This document shows, piece by piece, positions 1-7,288 of a stretch of DNA of 14,868 nucleotides. How positions within the stretch are numbered: the stretch's first letter is position 1; every line of letters begins with the position of its first letter. The DNA is from an uncultured Lachnospiraceae bacterium (GTDB taxonomy: Bacteria; Bacillota; Clostridia; Lachnospirales; Lachnospiraceae): positions 1 through 14,868 of the forward strand of contig CAJUDM010000045.1 of assembly GCA_910584915.1 (NCBI GenBank), given 5' to 3'. A program made the translations under genes and the position numbers. The notes beneath the pieces are model-generated. The model saw only the letters and a list, made by a program, of their open reading frames with translations. It searched no databases and had not been told where the DNA came from.

Positions 1-1
1 A

Positions 2-118
2 AACTGTTACGCTGATGCACACAAAATGCTCCGAAGTCGCATTTTGGCGCCTGCACAACTCGCAAAATCGCTTGCAGAGCGATTTTACTCGCGGAATATT
101 GGAAGGCTGAACTGTAAC
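2..118. repeat. Tandem-hairpin intergenic element, copy 1
   Basis: Two short perfect hairpins lie side by side downstream of the HSP90 gene: AAAATGC/GCATTTT (23-29 with 39-45, 9-base loop) and AAAATCGC/GCGATTTT (64-71 with 79-86, 7-base loop). They are bracketed by AACTGTTAC (2-10) and GGCTGAACTGTAAC (105-118), the same sequence that forms the ends of the element at 7289-7475. The right bracket touches the HSP90 stop codon. Because each stem is flanked by A/T runs on both sides, the hairpins could end transcription in either direction; that role is inferred. The element may extend past the left edge of the window. Confidence 0.6.
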
Positions 119-1926
119 TATTCTTCCCCCAGCCCATATTCCACAAGCCTGATCAGCCCTCTGTTTAAGACATCCATCTCCTTCTCCCCCAGCGTATAAT
201 GCCCGGCAAGCATCGCGTGGACATATAAAACCTCTATCATCGTCCCTCTGATCCCCTCATCCTGCACCCGCGCAAGGCGCCTGAGCAGAGGATTTTTCCC
301 GTTCAGATACAATTTCGTTCCATAGCTGTCATCCGCCTGTGCAAAATTCCCCGGATCAAACTCCTCCAGAAAACCGGAAAAGCTGTCTGCTGTCGGAAAA
401 CCGCCCAACATACTGTCCTCTCCAGGCACATAAAAGGCGGGGGATCTCGGCGGATCAAACTGTTTTAAAACAGCGCTGCACCCAAAAGGCTTAAGCGCGC
501 GCGATGCCGTATCCATCAGCCCGCTCAGTTCCTCCCTAATCTCCTCGTTCGGCTCTTCCAAAAGTTCTCCGTAGGAAGCCTCATCAAACAGTACCAGCCC
601 GATATTCGGATGATAACGCCTCAAAAGCTGCAGCAGCTTTGCGTCGTAGATATATCCCGCGTTGACTAAAATCCCCGCGCCGCCGCCGATCAGGGCATAC
701 GCCCTCCGGTAGTCATCCACATCCACGCAGTAGTATACCACCGCTCTTTTTGCCGCCTCCAGGATCTGGAAGCCGGTCAGCCTCCCTTTGTTGGAGGAAA
801 AAGTGAGAAACTGGAAAAACAGCTTATATATCTTCTCATTCTCCACGGCGAGGGACTTGATCGCCACATTGTGCACTGTAGTGAGCTCTTTCAGCATATT
901 GACATCATAGAGCGAGAGCGCCACAAAATACTCAAAAATACTTTTCTCAATATCGCCCCTCGCCCTGGAGAGCCTGAAATCCGACACAAAGCCCTCCCGC
1001 GATGCCATCGGCGTCAGATACTCCGCCGCCAGAATGCATCTTGTGAAAAATGCCCATTTCGGAACCAGATCCTTCCCGTCCTCCGTGATCAGCATATCCC
1101 GTAAAAAGATTTTATGCCGCCCGGCTGCCGCCGCGTTTGTCTCTCTTTTCGAGATAAAAGCATAACCTGTCAGTCCTTCCCCTTTGACCGGCACTGCGCC
1201 GAAAAATGTTTCCTCAAATATCATCTCACCGAACCGCAGAATTTCCTCATTGCTGCAAAAAGACTGCCGCCACGGGATAAAGGCGTCATTGATGCGCCGC
1301 TCCCCTCCATCCCCCGCAAAATCTACCGGAATCCGAAGCAAAAAGCCATACTCCTTCAACAGCCTGACCACTTCCTCCTCATGGTATCTCGCCGCCGTCT
1401 TTCCCTTCAGCGAAAGGACCACCTCCGTCCCCACAGGCAGCTCCCGCTCCTCCCTCGTCACCTGATAGGTGCCATCACTCTTTCCGAGCCATCTGTGGCC
1501 TTCATTTTCTTTTACGGACCTGCTCCGCACAGTGATCTCATCCGCCACAAGAAAGCAGGACAACAGCCCGATCCCGAACTGACCGATAAAATTGCCCCTC
1601 TCCACGGCTCCCCGCTTCGATGAGAGTCCGATCACGGACAGAAATGTATGTATCTCCTCCTCCGTCAGCCCGACGCCGTTGTCCGTAAAGACAAGGCTCG
1701 CTCTGCCCTTCGCCTCCCTGTGGTAAGCGATCTTTATCCGTCCCTCCCCAAAGTCCGGCTCCGCCATTTTTCTGGCTTCTATGGCGTCCACCGCATTTTG
1801 CAGAAGTTCCCGCAGAAATACATCGGAACTGGAGTACAGGTTCTCGCTGAGCAGACGGATAATCCCCCGCAGGTCAACCTGAAAGCTGTGATCTTCCGTT
1901 TTTTCTCTCTCTTTTTGATTTTCCAT
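118..1926 (-). CDS. HSP90-family ATPase, divergent from canonical HtpG
   Basis: 602-residue HSP90-type molecular chaperone of the GHKL ATPase fold. Visible motifs: RELLQNAVDA (39-48, catalytic Glu and Mg-binding Asn), DNGVGLT (82-88), GQFGIGLLS (115-123, lid) and GTEVVLSLKG (166-175). These are the N, G1 and G2 boxes expected for ATP binding. A middle domain follows, including an acceptable client-loop-like region around residues 270-320. The C-terminal third does not resemble classical HtpG, and no MEEVD tail is present, as expected in bacteria. Length and overall pattern match the 'HSP90 family protein' group of about 600 residues found in Firmicutes and Actinobacteria, distinct from the ~620-residue HtpG. 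Likely cytosolic. The start ATG has only a modest AAGAG upstream, 8 bases away. It lies 52 bases after the small hypothetical gene and may share its transcript. The stop codon abuts an intergenic repeat. Confidence 0.88.
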   Translation of the reverse strand: MENQKEREKTEDHSFQVDLRGIIRLLSENLYSSSDVFLRELLQNAVDAIEARKMAEPDFGEGRIKIAYHREAKGRASLVFTDNGVGLTEEEIHTFLSVIGLSSKRGAVERGNFIGQFGIGLLSCFLVADEITVRSRSVKENEGHRWLGKSDGTYQVTREERELPVGTEVVLSLKGKTAARYHEEEVVRLLKEYGFLLRIPVDFAGDGGERRINDAFIPWRQSFCSNEEILRFGEMIFEETFFGAVPVKGEGLTGYAFISKRETNAAAAGRHKIFLRDMLITEDGKDLVPKWAFFTRCILAAEYLTPMASREGFVSDFRLSRARGDIEKSIFEYFVALSLYDVNMLKELTTVHNVAIKSLAVENEKIYKLFFQFLTFSSNKGRLTGFQILEAAKRAVVYYCVDVDDYRRAYALIGGGAGILVNAGYIYDAKLLQLLRRYHPNIGLVLFDEASYGELLEEPNEEIREELSGLMDTASRALKPFGCSAVLKQFDPPRSPAFYVPGEDSMLGGFPTADSFSGFLEEFDPGNFAQADDSYGTKLYLNGKNPLLRRLARVQDEGIRGTMIEVLYVHAMLAGHYTLGEKEMDVLNRGLIRLVEYGLGEE

Positions 1927-1978
1927 ATGATTTACTCTTTATACTTTCTTGTATATTTTTTGCAAAAAAGACTCTCCG

Positions 1979-2455
1979 CTATTTTTCAAAACATGAAAGA
2001 TTTAAGGAATCGCCGACGAATGAAACGATATCTTCATGGCATTCGCTGATAAGCCAGTCAAATTTTTTTGAAACAATATAAAAATCATACAGGCTGTACA
2101 ACTCTCCGATCATACAGATCAACTCCGGTATGCACATTTCATAAACCCAGTACTTTGGCTGGTAATTTTTCGTATCTTCAAACAGCACATATACAGGTTT
2201 ACCGCTTTCCGGTATGATATCAGGTAATTTCGTAACCCACATTCTGTCTTCCGATATATTCCTGGTTCTGCACACCAGATTTTTTTGAAAACCACCGCCC
2301 ATATTGGACCAGTGGATGTTTCCGCCGTGTAAAACAAAAGCCTGCTCTGTCTTTTTGATGATAGAGCCATAAGTTGTTTTGGAGCACTCAAAACACTTTG
2401 AGCGGTCGATGTGATGCTCCTTGATCACCTCTTCTATTTCATTTCGTATGTACAT
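1979..2455 (-). CDS. Hypothetical protein, AT-rich, just upstream of HSP90 gene
   Basis: 158-residue soluble protein with no signal peptide or TM segment. The ATG at 2455 is preferred because GAGG sits 6 bases upstream; a TTG at 2467 would add four residues but has no SD. I do not recognise the family with certainty. The C-terminal stretch YDFYIVSKKFDWLISECHED recalls small stand-alone proteins of the SUKH/immunity-like type, in which a Tyr/Trp-rich strand is followed by an H/E-D motif; this is a weak resemblance only. It has several cysteines (including a Cys-x2-Cys near residue 19) and is clearly more AT-rich than the flanking genes, suggesting later acquisition. A promoter with perfect TATAAT lies about 70 bases upstream. 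It probably leads a two-gene transcript with the HSP90 gene. Confidence 0.7.
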   Translation of the reverse strand: MYIRNEIEEVIKEHHIDRSKCFECSKTTYGSIIKKTEQAFVLHGGNIHWSNMGGGFQKNLVCRTRNISEDRMWVTKLPDIIPESGKPVYVLFEDTKNYQPKYWVYEMCIPELICMIGELYSLYDFYIVSKKFDWLISECHEDIVSFVGDSLNLSCFEK

Positions 2456-2520
2456 AAAACGCCTCAAATATCCCTATTTTCCTCATTATCCGCAGGAACT
2501 GATCCCGATTTATATACCTG

Positions 2521-2549
2521 ATTATAAAATATTCACCCTCTGTTTACAA
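2521..2549 (-). promoter_or_regulatory. Sigma-A-type promoter for the small hypothetical gene
   Basis: On the minus strand TTGTAA (2549-2544) and a perfect TATAAT (2526-2521) are separated by exactly 17 bases. The predicted transcription start is near 2514, giving a leader of about 60 bases before the ATG at 2455. The -35 box matches consensus at only four of six positions. Confidence 0.5.
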
Positions 2550-2645
2550 CGCATTTTTTAAGTCCATTTCCTCAAAGATGACAAGATATGTTTTACAATT
2601 CTCCGAAAGAATAACACTGCGATTCTTCCGAACCGGTAATGACGA

Positions 2646-2677
2646 TACAGCCGCGCAGAGATCGCCGCGCGGCTGTA
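2646..2677 (-). terminator. GC-rich hairpin downstream of GerA-family gene
   Basis: ACAGCCGCGC (2647-2656) pairs perfectly with GCGCGGCTGT (2667-2676), extended by one T-A pair, around a 10-base loop. It sits about 75 bases past the stop of the GerA-family gene and before the promoter of the next gene, where a terminator is expected. No uridine run follows on the minus strand, so it may be a weak or factor-assisted terminator, or simply a transcript-end stabiliser. Confidence 0.45.
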
Positions 2678-2749
2678 GCTATATCATCAGAATATCCGCC
2701 CTCTTGTGGACAAGTATATTTTCCCTGCCATCTCGGAAATAAACAAATT

Positions 2750-4207
2750 TTACTTCCCGGCCGCCTCCTGCCTCACCCGGATAAACCGTTTCCACAACGT
2801 CCCCATACCGCCCGGTCCGAAGGGATTGATATAACTTCTCCCTGTGATCGTTCTGTTGGATGCGATCGAGATGATAAAAAGCAGGATACCAGCCGCGTAG
2901 CCCCATACTCCGGCGATCCCTGTCAGGATCAGCGTGATGATCCGCATAAATTTCAGCGCATATCCCAGTTCATAGTTGGACTGTGTATAGTTGGCGATCG
3001 CCACGAACGCCATGTATAACATGACCTCCGAGTTAAACCACCCGGACTTTACCGCAAACTCTCCCAGCACGATACCCGCCGTCACACTCAGGGGCGTACT
3101 CAACATATTCGGCGTATTTACTGCCGCCAGCTTCAGCCCATCCAGCGATAACTCCAGGATCAGAAACTGCAAAATCACCGGCACGTTCACATCATCCGCG
3201 ATGGCGATAAACGAAAGCCACTCGGGAAGCCATCCGGGATACATCGTGAGGAGCAGGAACGTCGGTGTCAGAAGGTAGGTGATAACGCCGATGATCGTCC
3301 TCGAAAACCGCAGGTAAGTCCCCGTGATCGGCGGAAAATAGTAATCGTCCGCCTCCTCCGTCATATCGAAAATGGAGACTGGGAGGATCATCGCCGAGGG
3401 GGAATTATCCACAAACACAATGATATTGCCCTCCAGTATATGCGCCGCCGCCGTGTCCGGGCGCTCCGTGTATTTAAACTTCGGAAACGGATTGAACCAT
3501 TTTCCCTGGTACAGACACTCCGCCAGGCTTTCCTGGTTCATCGTCAGCGCATCGATGTGGATGTTCTGAATCCTGTTCTTCACCTGACAGAGAAGCTTCC
3601 TGTCCACCCTGTCATCCATATAGCAGACCGCGATATCTGTCTTAGAGCTCTCCCCCGCCCGCATCATCTCCATCCGCAGCTTCGGGCTCCTGATACGCCG
3701 CCGCACGAGCGCCGTGTTAAAGACGATCGTCTCCACGAAACCGTCCTTCGAACCCCGCAGCGCCTTCTCCTTCTCCGGCTCCGAGACGCTTCTCGCCGGA
3801 TATGTCCTGCTGTCGATCAAAAGACACTTGTCAAACCCATCCAGCATCAGGACGGTCTGCCCCGACAGCAGGGCGACAATGATCTCATCCCAGGTCTTTC
3901 CAAGATCCGCCTCTATCGTGGGCAAAAACCCTTTCGACATCCCGTGGGCGTCCGCCGGAATATCCTCCGGCTTTAAGCCTATAAAATACTGCAAAAGCTT
4001 CTGCATCAACTCATCTTTGCAAAAGCCGTCCACAAAAAACAGACAGGCATCCCTTCCGCCTATCTGTATCACCCGGTAAACAATATCATAGCTGATATCC
4101 GGCGACAGAATCTCCTTCATAACTGCCAGATTTTCCTTAAAATCTGCAGTCATCTCCGCTCCTGTCTGTTTCGTCGGATATAAAATTTCCTGATCTTTTT
4201 CGTTCAT
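2750..4207 (-). CDS. GerA-family spore germination protein, SpoVAF-like
   Basis: 485-residue inner-spore-membrane protein of the GerA/SpoVAF family. In characterised spore formers, GerA-type subunits form part of the nutrient germinant receptor, and SpoVAF is associated with the SpoVA dipicolinate channel. The N-terminal ~295 residues are soluble, with FFVDGFCKDELMQKLL near 57-72 and DIAVCYMDDRVD near 191-202, typical of the family's cytosolic domain. Hydrophobic segments follow at about 303-323, 340-365, 373-390, 394-407 and 420-448, with the conserved segment NTPNMLSTPLSVTAGIVLGE between. No GerB-type transporter or GerC-type lipoprotein gene adjoins it; a lone GerA protein with SNYELGYALKFMRI favours a SpoVAF assignment, which I infer rather than prove. 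The start has GGGG 6 bases upstream. A sigma-G-like promoter lies 50-80 bases upstream. Confidence 0.9.
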   Translation of the reverse strand: MNEKDQEILYPTKQTGAEMTADFKENLAVMKEILSPDISYDIVYRVIQIGGRDACLFFVDGFCKDELMQKLLQYFIGLKPEDIPADAHGMSKGFLPTIEADLGKTWDEIIVALLSGQTVLMLDGFDKCLLIDSRTYPARSVSEPEKEKALRGSKDGFVETIVFNTALVRRRIRSPKLRMEMMRAGESSKTDIAVCYMDDRVDRKLLCQVKNRIQNIHIDALTMNQESLAECLYQGKWFNPFPKFKYTERPDTAAAHILEGNIIVFVDNSPSAMILPVSIFDMTEEADDYYFPPITGTYLRFSRTIIGVITYLLTPTFLLLTMYPGWLPEWLSFIAIADDVNVPVILQFLILELSLDGLKLAAVNTPNMLSTPLSVTAGIVLGEFAVKSGWFNSEVMLYMAFVAIANYTQSNYELGYALKFMRIITLILTGIAGVWGYAAGILLFIISIASNRTITGRSYINPFGPGGMGTLWKRFIRVRQEAAGK

Positions 4208-4254
4208 AGCATACCCCCGTCGGAAAACGGCGTATATCCCGTTTTTTCTGACTT

Positions 4255-4285
4255 TAGTATAAACTGCAGATCAGGAAATTATGCA
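4255..4285 (-). promoter_or_regulatory. Sigma-G/F-like sporulation promoter upstream of the GerA-family gene
   Basis: On the minus strand TGCATA (4285-4280) and TATACTA (4261-4255) are 18 bases apart. This resembles the forespore sigma-G consensus (-35 like TGAATA, -10 like CATACTA). The expected start, near 4248, leaves a 40-base leader. Forespore expression would suit a SpoVAF/GerA protein. It is a pattern match only; the -10 also partly fits a housekeeping promoter. Confidence 0.4.
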
Positions 4286-4388
4286 TGCGTTCTTTTCACA
4301 GTCGCTTACCTGGCTCCAGAGCGCACTTCCTAAAATCTTTTTTTCGTCGCTCTGCAAGCCGTTCCATCCCTTTCACTTATCTCCCTGC

Positions 4389-4829
4389 CTATATCCCGGT
4401 GCTCCCGAACCCTCCGCGGTCTGTACCCGACATATGCTCCACTTCCTCAAACTCGATCCGGGGCTGGTTCTCCATAATGCGGAACTGCGCGATCCTGTCG
4501 TTGACATGGATTTCCGTATCCCTCACCGCATAGACCGGCATTCTCCAGATATCATTCTCCCCGCAGTAACAACAGTCGATCACGCCGTAACTGTTCGCCT
4601 GCAAAATACCAAAATTCTTGAACGTGGAACTCCTCGGCACAACATGCGCCTCGTACCCCTCCGGGATCTTCACCGAGATCCCAAAACTGATCAGCCTGTA
4701 CTCCCCGGCTTTCAAGGAGACATCCTCCGCCGCCCGCAGATCGATCCAGTCGCTCTTTCCGTCAATATACCTCAGCTTTTCAATCTCCTTCACATGATAT
4801 TTTATCTGTAAAGTCTCCTGTTTTTTCAT
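4389..4829 (-). CDS. dut: dUTP diphosphatase (trimeric dUTPase fold)
   Basis: Hydrolyses dUTP to dUMP and pyrophosphate, keeping uracil out of DNA and supplying dTMP synthesis; cytosolic homotrimer. All five family motifs are visible in 146 residues: I DWIDLRAAED (27-36), II PRSSTFKNFG (65-74), III GVIDCCYCGE (82-91, catalytic Asp85), IV RIAQFRI (112-118), V RGGFGSTG (138-145). I chose the ATG at 4829 because AGGAG lies 5 bases upstream; a longer frame to 4868 adds 13 residues without an SD. Motif III is unusual: the usual acidic and basic residues around the Tyr are cysteines (C86, C87, C89). The related dCTP deaminase family is less likely, because motif V is the dUTPase P-loop-like form. 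It lies downstream of nrdG and a small membrane peptide, so the group may jointly affect dNTP pools. Confidence 0.9.
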   Translation of the reverse strand: MKKQETLQIKYHVKEIEKLRYIDGKSDWIDLRAAEDVSLKAGEYRLISFGISVKIPEGYEAHVVPRSSTFKNFGILQANSYGVIDCCYCGENDIWRMPVYAVRDTEIHVNDRIAQFRIMENQPRIEFEEVEHMSGTDRGGFGSTGI

Positions 4830-4942
4830 AACCGCTCCTGTCTCTCTTTCGTTTTTCACTTTCAGCATCTGTTAGGCAATCCCGCAAAACAGAAATTGTA
4901 TCATTATACGCCCTTCGGACATTCCATACGATCACTGTACCT

Positions 4943-5086
4943 TCAAAAAAGAAAGCCAAAGACCGCGGGTAACAACAATACGATAATCGCCCCGATCACG
5001 CATGTTGCTATTACTCTCCAAAAATCTTTCTTCTGATGCTTTGTCATACTCTCATACCATACCATAAAAGCCATCTCCATAAACAT
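4943..5086 (-). CDS. Small membrane peptide downstream of nrdG
   Basis: A 47-codon frame on the minus strand, starting 36 bases past the nrdG stop. The protein begins MFMEMAFMVWYESM, continues with a basic patch TKHQKKDFWR, and ends in one hydrophobic helix (about residues 25-47, VIATCVIGAIIVLLLPAVFG) that runs to the C-terminus. It therefore looks like a single-pass inner-membrane peptide with its basic side in the cytoplasm. Several in-frame ATGs exist: the one at 5086 has AAGG 9 bases upstream, and inner ones have GGAG or GAGAG nearby, so the exact start is uncertain and the product may be as short as 34 residues. No homologue comes to mind. Its position suggests co-transcription with the HAD phosphatase and nrdG. 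Confidence 0.55.
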   Translation of the reverse strand: MFMEMAFMVWYESMTKHQKKDFWRVIATCVIGAIIVLLLPAVFGFLF

Positions 5087-5122
5087 ACCATTCAACCTTA
5101 CGGCTTCACCACACTTCCTTTT

Positions 5123-5617
5123 TCATAAAACATCATGCAGAACCACCCGCCCGCACCGCAGGCTTTCCTTCACATCGATCACTCTCTGGTTGGCGCTTCC
5201 CCGCCAGTGCAGCAGATTGTCCTTGCTTTCCCTCTCAAACCTGCCATCCACCAGAATGTCTATGTACTGCAGCGCCTCCATGCTCTGCATATCCTCCCAG
5301 ATCTCCCCCGTGTACAGCCATATCGTTTTCTCCGGAAAGCGCTCTTTCAACTCCCTCATATAAGATGTCACCTCCCGCAGATTTTCCGGAAAAAGCGGAT
5401 CGCCGCCGGAAAACGTGATCCCCGAAATATACGGTGCCCGCAGCTGCTGCTCTATCTCCTGTTTTGCATCCTCGTCAAAGATCAGACCGTCATCCGGATT
5501 CCACGTGATCGGATTTTGACAACCCGGACAATGATGCCTGCAGCCCGAAAGCCACAACACCACCCGCAGGCCGTCGCCGTTTTTCATATCATCTTTTGTA
5601 ATGTCATGGTACCGCAT
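5123..5617 (-). CDS. nrdG: Anaerobic ribonucleoside-triphosphate reductase activating protein (radical SAM)
   Basis: Radical-SAM activase that cleaves S-adenosylmethionine to install the glycyl radical on the class III ribonucleotide reductase NrdD, permitting dNTP synthesis without oxygen. 164 residues, normal for NrdG. The [4Fe-4S]/SAM motif is C26-x3-C30-x2-C33 (GCRHHCPGCQNP), followed by the SAM-binding FSGGDPLF (69-76). The ATG at 5617 has GGAGG 6 bases upstream. It overlaps the end of the HAD phosphatase gene by 14 bases, implying translational coupling. The usual partner nrdD is not adjacent in this window; it must be elsewhere or beyond a rearrangement. Cytosolic. Confidence 0.95.
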   Translation of the reverse strand: MRYHDITKDDMKNGDGLRVVLWLSGCRHHCPGCQNPITWNPDDGLIFDEDAKQEIEQQLRAPYISGITFSGGDPLFPENLREVTSYMRELKERFPEKTIWLYTGEIWEDMQSMEALQYIDILVDGRFERESKDNLLHWRGSANQRVIDVKESLRCGRVVLHDVL

Positions 5618-6287
5618 ACCCTGCCTCCGCCAGCTTCCCTATCAGCTCCGGCGTAAATTCCCGCAGCTCTCGGATCACGGCCTGCGCCTTCTCCAGATTC
5701 TGATCTCCCGAATCAGGATTGCGAAGCCCCACGCACACCATCCCCGCAGAAGAAGCCGCGATACTGCCGTTCTCGGAATCTTCCAGCACAACACATTCTT
5801 CCGGTTTTACGCCAAGTCTTTTCGCCGTATCCAGATAGATATCCGGAGCCGGTTTGGAACGCGCCACATTCTCCCCGCTGTTTAACAGTGAGAAATAGTG
5901 ACCCGCACCGATATATTCCACCGCCTCCCTAATCCTTTTCAATGGCGAAGAAGAAGCGACCGCCAGTAAAAAACCCGTCTCTTGCAACTTCTGCAGCATT
6001 CTCTTTACCCCCGGCATTTCAGGAAAACGCTCTTCTCTCGGCGCGCGCTCCTCGATAGCCATTCTCTCTTCCAAAAGCTTCTTATCTCCCCGGAAATCAC
6101 GGCCGTAATTATCCCATATCAGATCCATCAGGTAATCGTCAGTCGTGCCGATACAGCCTTTATATACTTCGTAGCTGACCTCCAGACCCCGATCATGAAA
6201 GGCCTCCTTCCACATCCGGTAATGTACCGGTTCCGTGTTGACCAGTACGCCGTCCATGTCAAATAAAACTGCTTTAAACTGACTCAT
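5604..6287 (-). CDS. HAD-superfamily phosphatase, beta-phosphoglucomutase-like subgroup
   Basis: 227-residue cytosolic HAD hydrolase. Motif I is FDMDGVLVNTEP (nucleophile D10, acid/base D12), motif II is VASSSP (Ser around 113), motif III Lys is K145 in SKPAPDIY, and motif IV is LEDSENG (E169, D170). A helical cap between residues 16 and 80 and the phrase SKPAPDIYL place it in the beta-phosphoglucomutase/sugar-phosphate phosphatase subgroup; the substrate cannot be read from sequence. I chose the ATG at 6287 (MSQFKAVLFD) because GGAG is 5 bases upstream and because the extra 21 residues to 6350 fall inside a hairpin-rich intergenic repeat. Its end overlaps nrdG, so the two are likely one operon. 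Confidence 0.88.
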   Translation of the reverse strand: MSQFKAVLFDMDGVLVNTEPVHYRMWKEAFHDRGLEVSYEVYKGCIGTTDDYLMDLIWDNYGRDFRGDKKLLEERMAIEERAPREERFPEMPGVKRMLQKLQETGFLLAVASSSPLKRIREAVEYIGAGHYFSLLNSGENVARSKPAPDIYLDTAKRLGVKPEECVVLEDSENGSIAASSAGMVCVGLRNPDSGDQNLEKAQAVIRELREFTPELIGKLAEAGYAVP

Positions 6288-6303
6288 ATTCTCTCCGATA
6301 TCA

Positions 6304-6353
6304 CACTTGTGCCCATCACTGACACTAATGTTTTGTGAAAAGGGGCACAAGTA
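6304..6353 (-). promoter_or_regulatory. Long hairpin in the leader of the HAD-nrdG operon
   Basis: ACTTGTGCCC (6305-6314) pairs perfectly with GGGCACAAGT (6343-6352) around a 28-base loop that itself contains TCAC/GTGA (6316-6319 with 6335-6338). It ends 17 bases before the HAD start codon and just beyond the SD. It could be a leader attenuator, a processing site or part of the neighbouring repeat; no U-run follows, so it is not a plain terminator. Confidence 0.4.
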
Positions 6354-6362
6354 TAAGATGCA

Positions 6363-6418
6363 TACACGCAGACAAGCTGCGCAGCACGTGTACGCTCAGC
6401 GCAGCAAGTGCGCAGAGC
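6363..6418 (-). repeat. Tandem-hairpin intergenic element, copy 2 (after rnfB)
   Basis: Two related hairpins follow the rnfB stop. On the minus strand the first is GCTC-T-GCGCA with loop CTTGC and TGCGC-T-GAGC (6418-6409 with 6403-6394). The second pairs GCGCAG with CTGCGT around loop CTTGT (one G.U), inside an outer TACACG/CGTGTA stem (6363-6368 with 6387-6392). The near-identical stems and CTTGY loops suggest a local duplication. Design and the preceding CCTG..CAAC sequence resemble copy 1. Possible 3' stabiliser or terminator for rnfB. Confidence 0.5.
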
Positions 6419-6436
6419 TGTTGCACAGGTCTTCTT

Positions 6437-7228
6437 TCACACTTCCACGATACTCTTCTTCGGACACTTCTCAATGCAGGTCCCGCAGCCGGTACATTTC
6501 TCCGGATCAATCTTTGCATTGAAATTCTCAACCGTGATCGCCTCGGAAGGACAGTTTCTCTTGCACAGCCCGCAGCCGATACAAGCCACATCACAGGCCT
6601 TCATCGCAACCGGGCCTCTGTCTTTGGAACTGCAAGCCACCTGGTAGGGCGCATCATAGGGGATCAGAGAGATCAGCTTTTTCGGACACGCCTCCACGCA
6701 CTTCCCGCAGGCTTTACACGCCTCCTTATCCACCACAGCCACGCCGTTTACCACATGGATCGCGTCAAAGGGACATGCCTGCACACAACTCCCGTATCCG
6801 AGACAGCCGTAATTACAGGTCTTTGGTCCGCCGTTCGGCACGAAGGAAAGCATACGGCAGTCCTCGATGCCCGTATAATCATAATCCACCTTCGCCTTAT
6901 CGCAGTCCCCCTGGCACGCCACGAAAGCGACCATCCGCCTGCTCTCCCCGGCTTCCACTCCCATGATCTCGGATATTTTCTTCGCCACTGTTTCGCCGCC
7001 CACCGGACACTGGTTGACCGCCGCCTCTCCTTTCGCGATCGCCGCAGCTAACCCCGAACATCCCGCATAGCCGCAACCGCCGCAGTTGTTGCCGGGCAAT
7101 GCCTCCAGCACCGCAACCTCTCTTTCGTCCACCTGTACTTTAAATTTAATCGCAGCAACCCCGAGAAACAGACCGATAAACAGCCCGACGCCCCCCACTA
7201 CGAGCATCGCAATGATAATTCCTGACAT
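6437..7228 (-). CDS. rnfB: Rnf ion-translocating ferredoxin:NAD+ oxidoreductase subunit B
   Basis: 263-residue iron-sulfur subunit of the Rnf complex, which couples electron flow from reduced ferredoxin to NAD+ with Na+ or H+ export at the cytoplasmic membrane. The N-terminus is one hydrophobic anchor (residues 3-27). The RnfB-specific cluster domain is C49-x2-C52-x4-C57-x16-C74. Ferredoxin-like clusters follow: C138/C142/C148/C152, C171-x2-C174-x2-C177-x3-C181, C216-x2-C219-x2-C222-x3-C226 and C245-x2-C248-x2-C251-x3-C255. I chose the ATG at 7228 (GGAGG 6 bases upstream); 27 residues more would run into a poly-A tract and a repeat. RnfB is usually the last gene of rnfCDGEAB, but here none of the partners precede it; a structured repeat lies directly upstream. 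It must act with Rnf subunits encoded elsewhere. Confidence 0.93.
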   Translation of the reverse strand: MSGIIIAMLVVGGVGLFIGLFLGVAAIKFKVQVDEREVAVLEALPGNNCGGCGYAGCSGLAAAIAKGEAAVNQCPVGGETVAKKISEIMGVEAGESRRMVAFVACQGDCDKAKVDYDYTGIEDCRMLSFVPNGGPKTCNYGCLGYGSCVQACPFDAIHVVNGVAVVDKEACKACGKCVEACPKKLISLIPYDAPYQVACSSKDRGPVAMKACDVACIGCGLCKRNCPSEAITVENFNAKIDPEKCTGCGTCIEKCPKKSIVEV

Positions 7229-7288
7229 AATGATCCTCCATGCCGGAGCGTTTTTTTTTGCGTAGGCACGCGAGCCGAATGTCAAATT

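Noticed and set aside
1931..1965. TTGCAA-16-TATAAA as a promoter for the HSP90 gene
   Set aside because: The transcript would begin only about 5 bases before the ATG, leaving no room for the SD.
4317..4354. CAGAGCG/CGCTCTG pair after dut as a terminator
   Set aside because: Only 7 bp with a 24-base loop and no uridine run on the minus strand.
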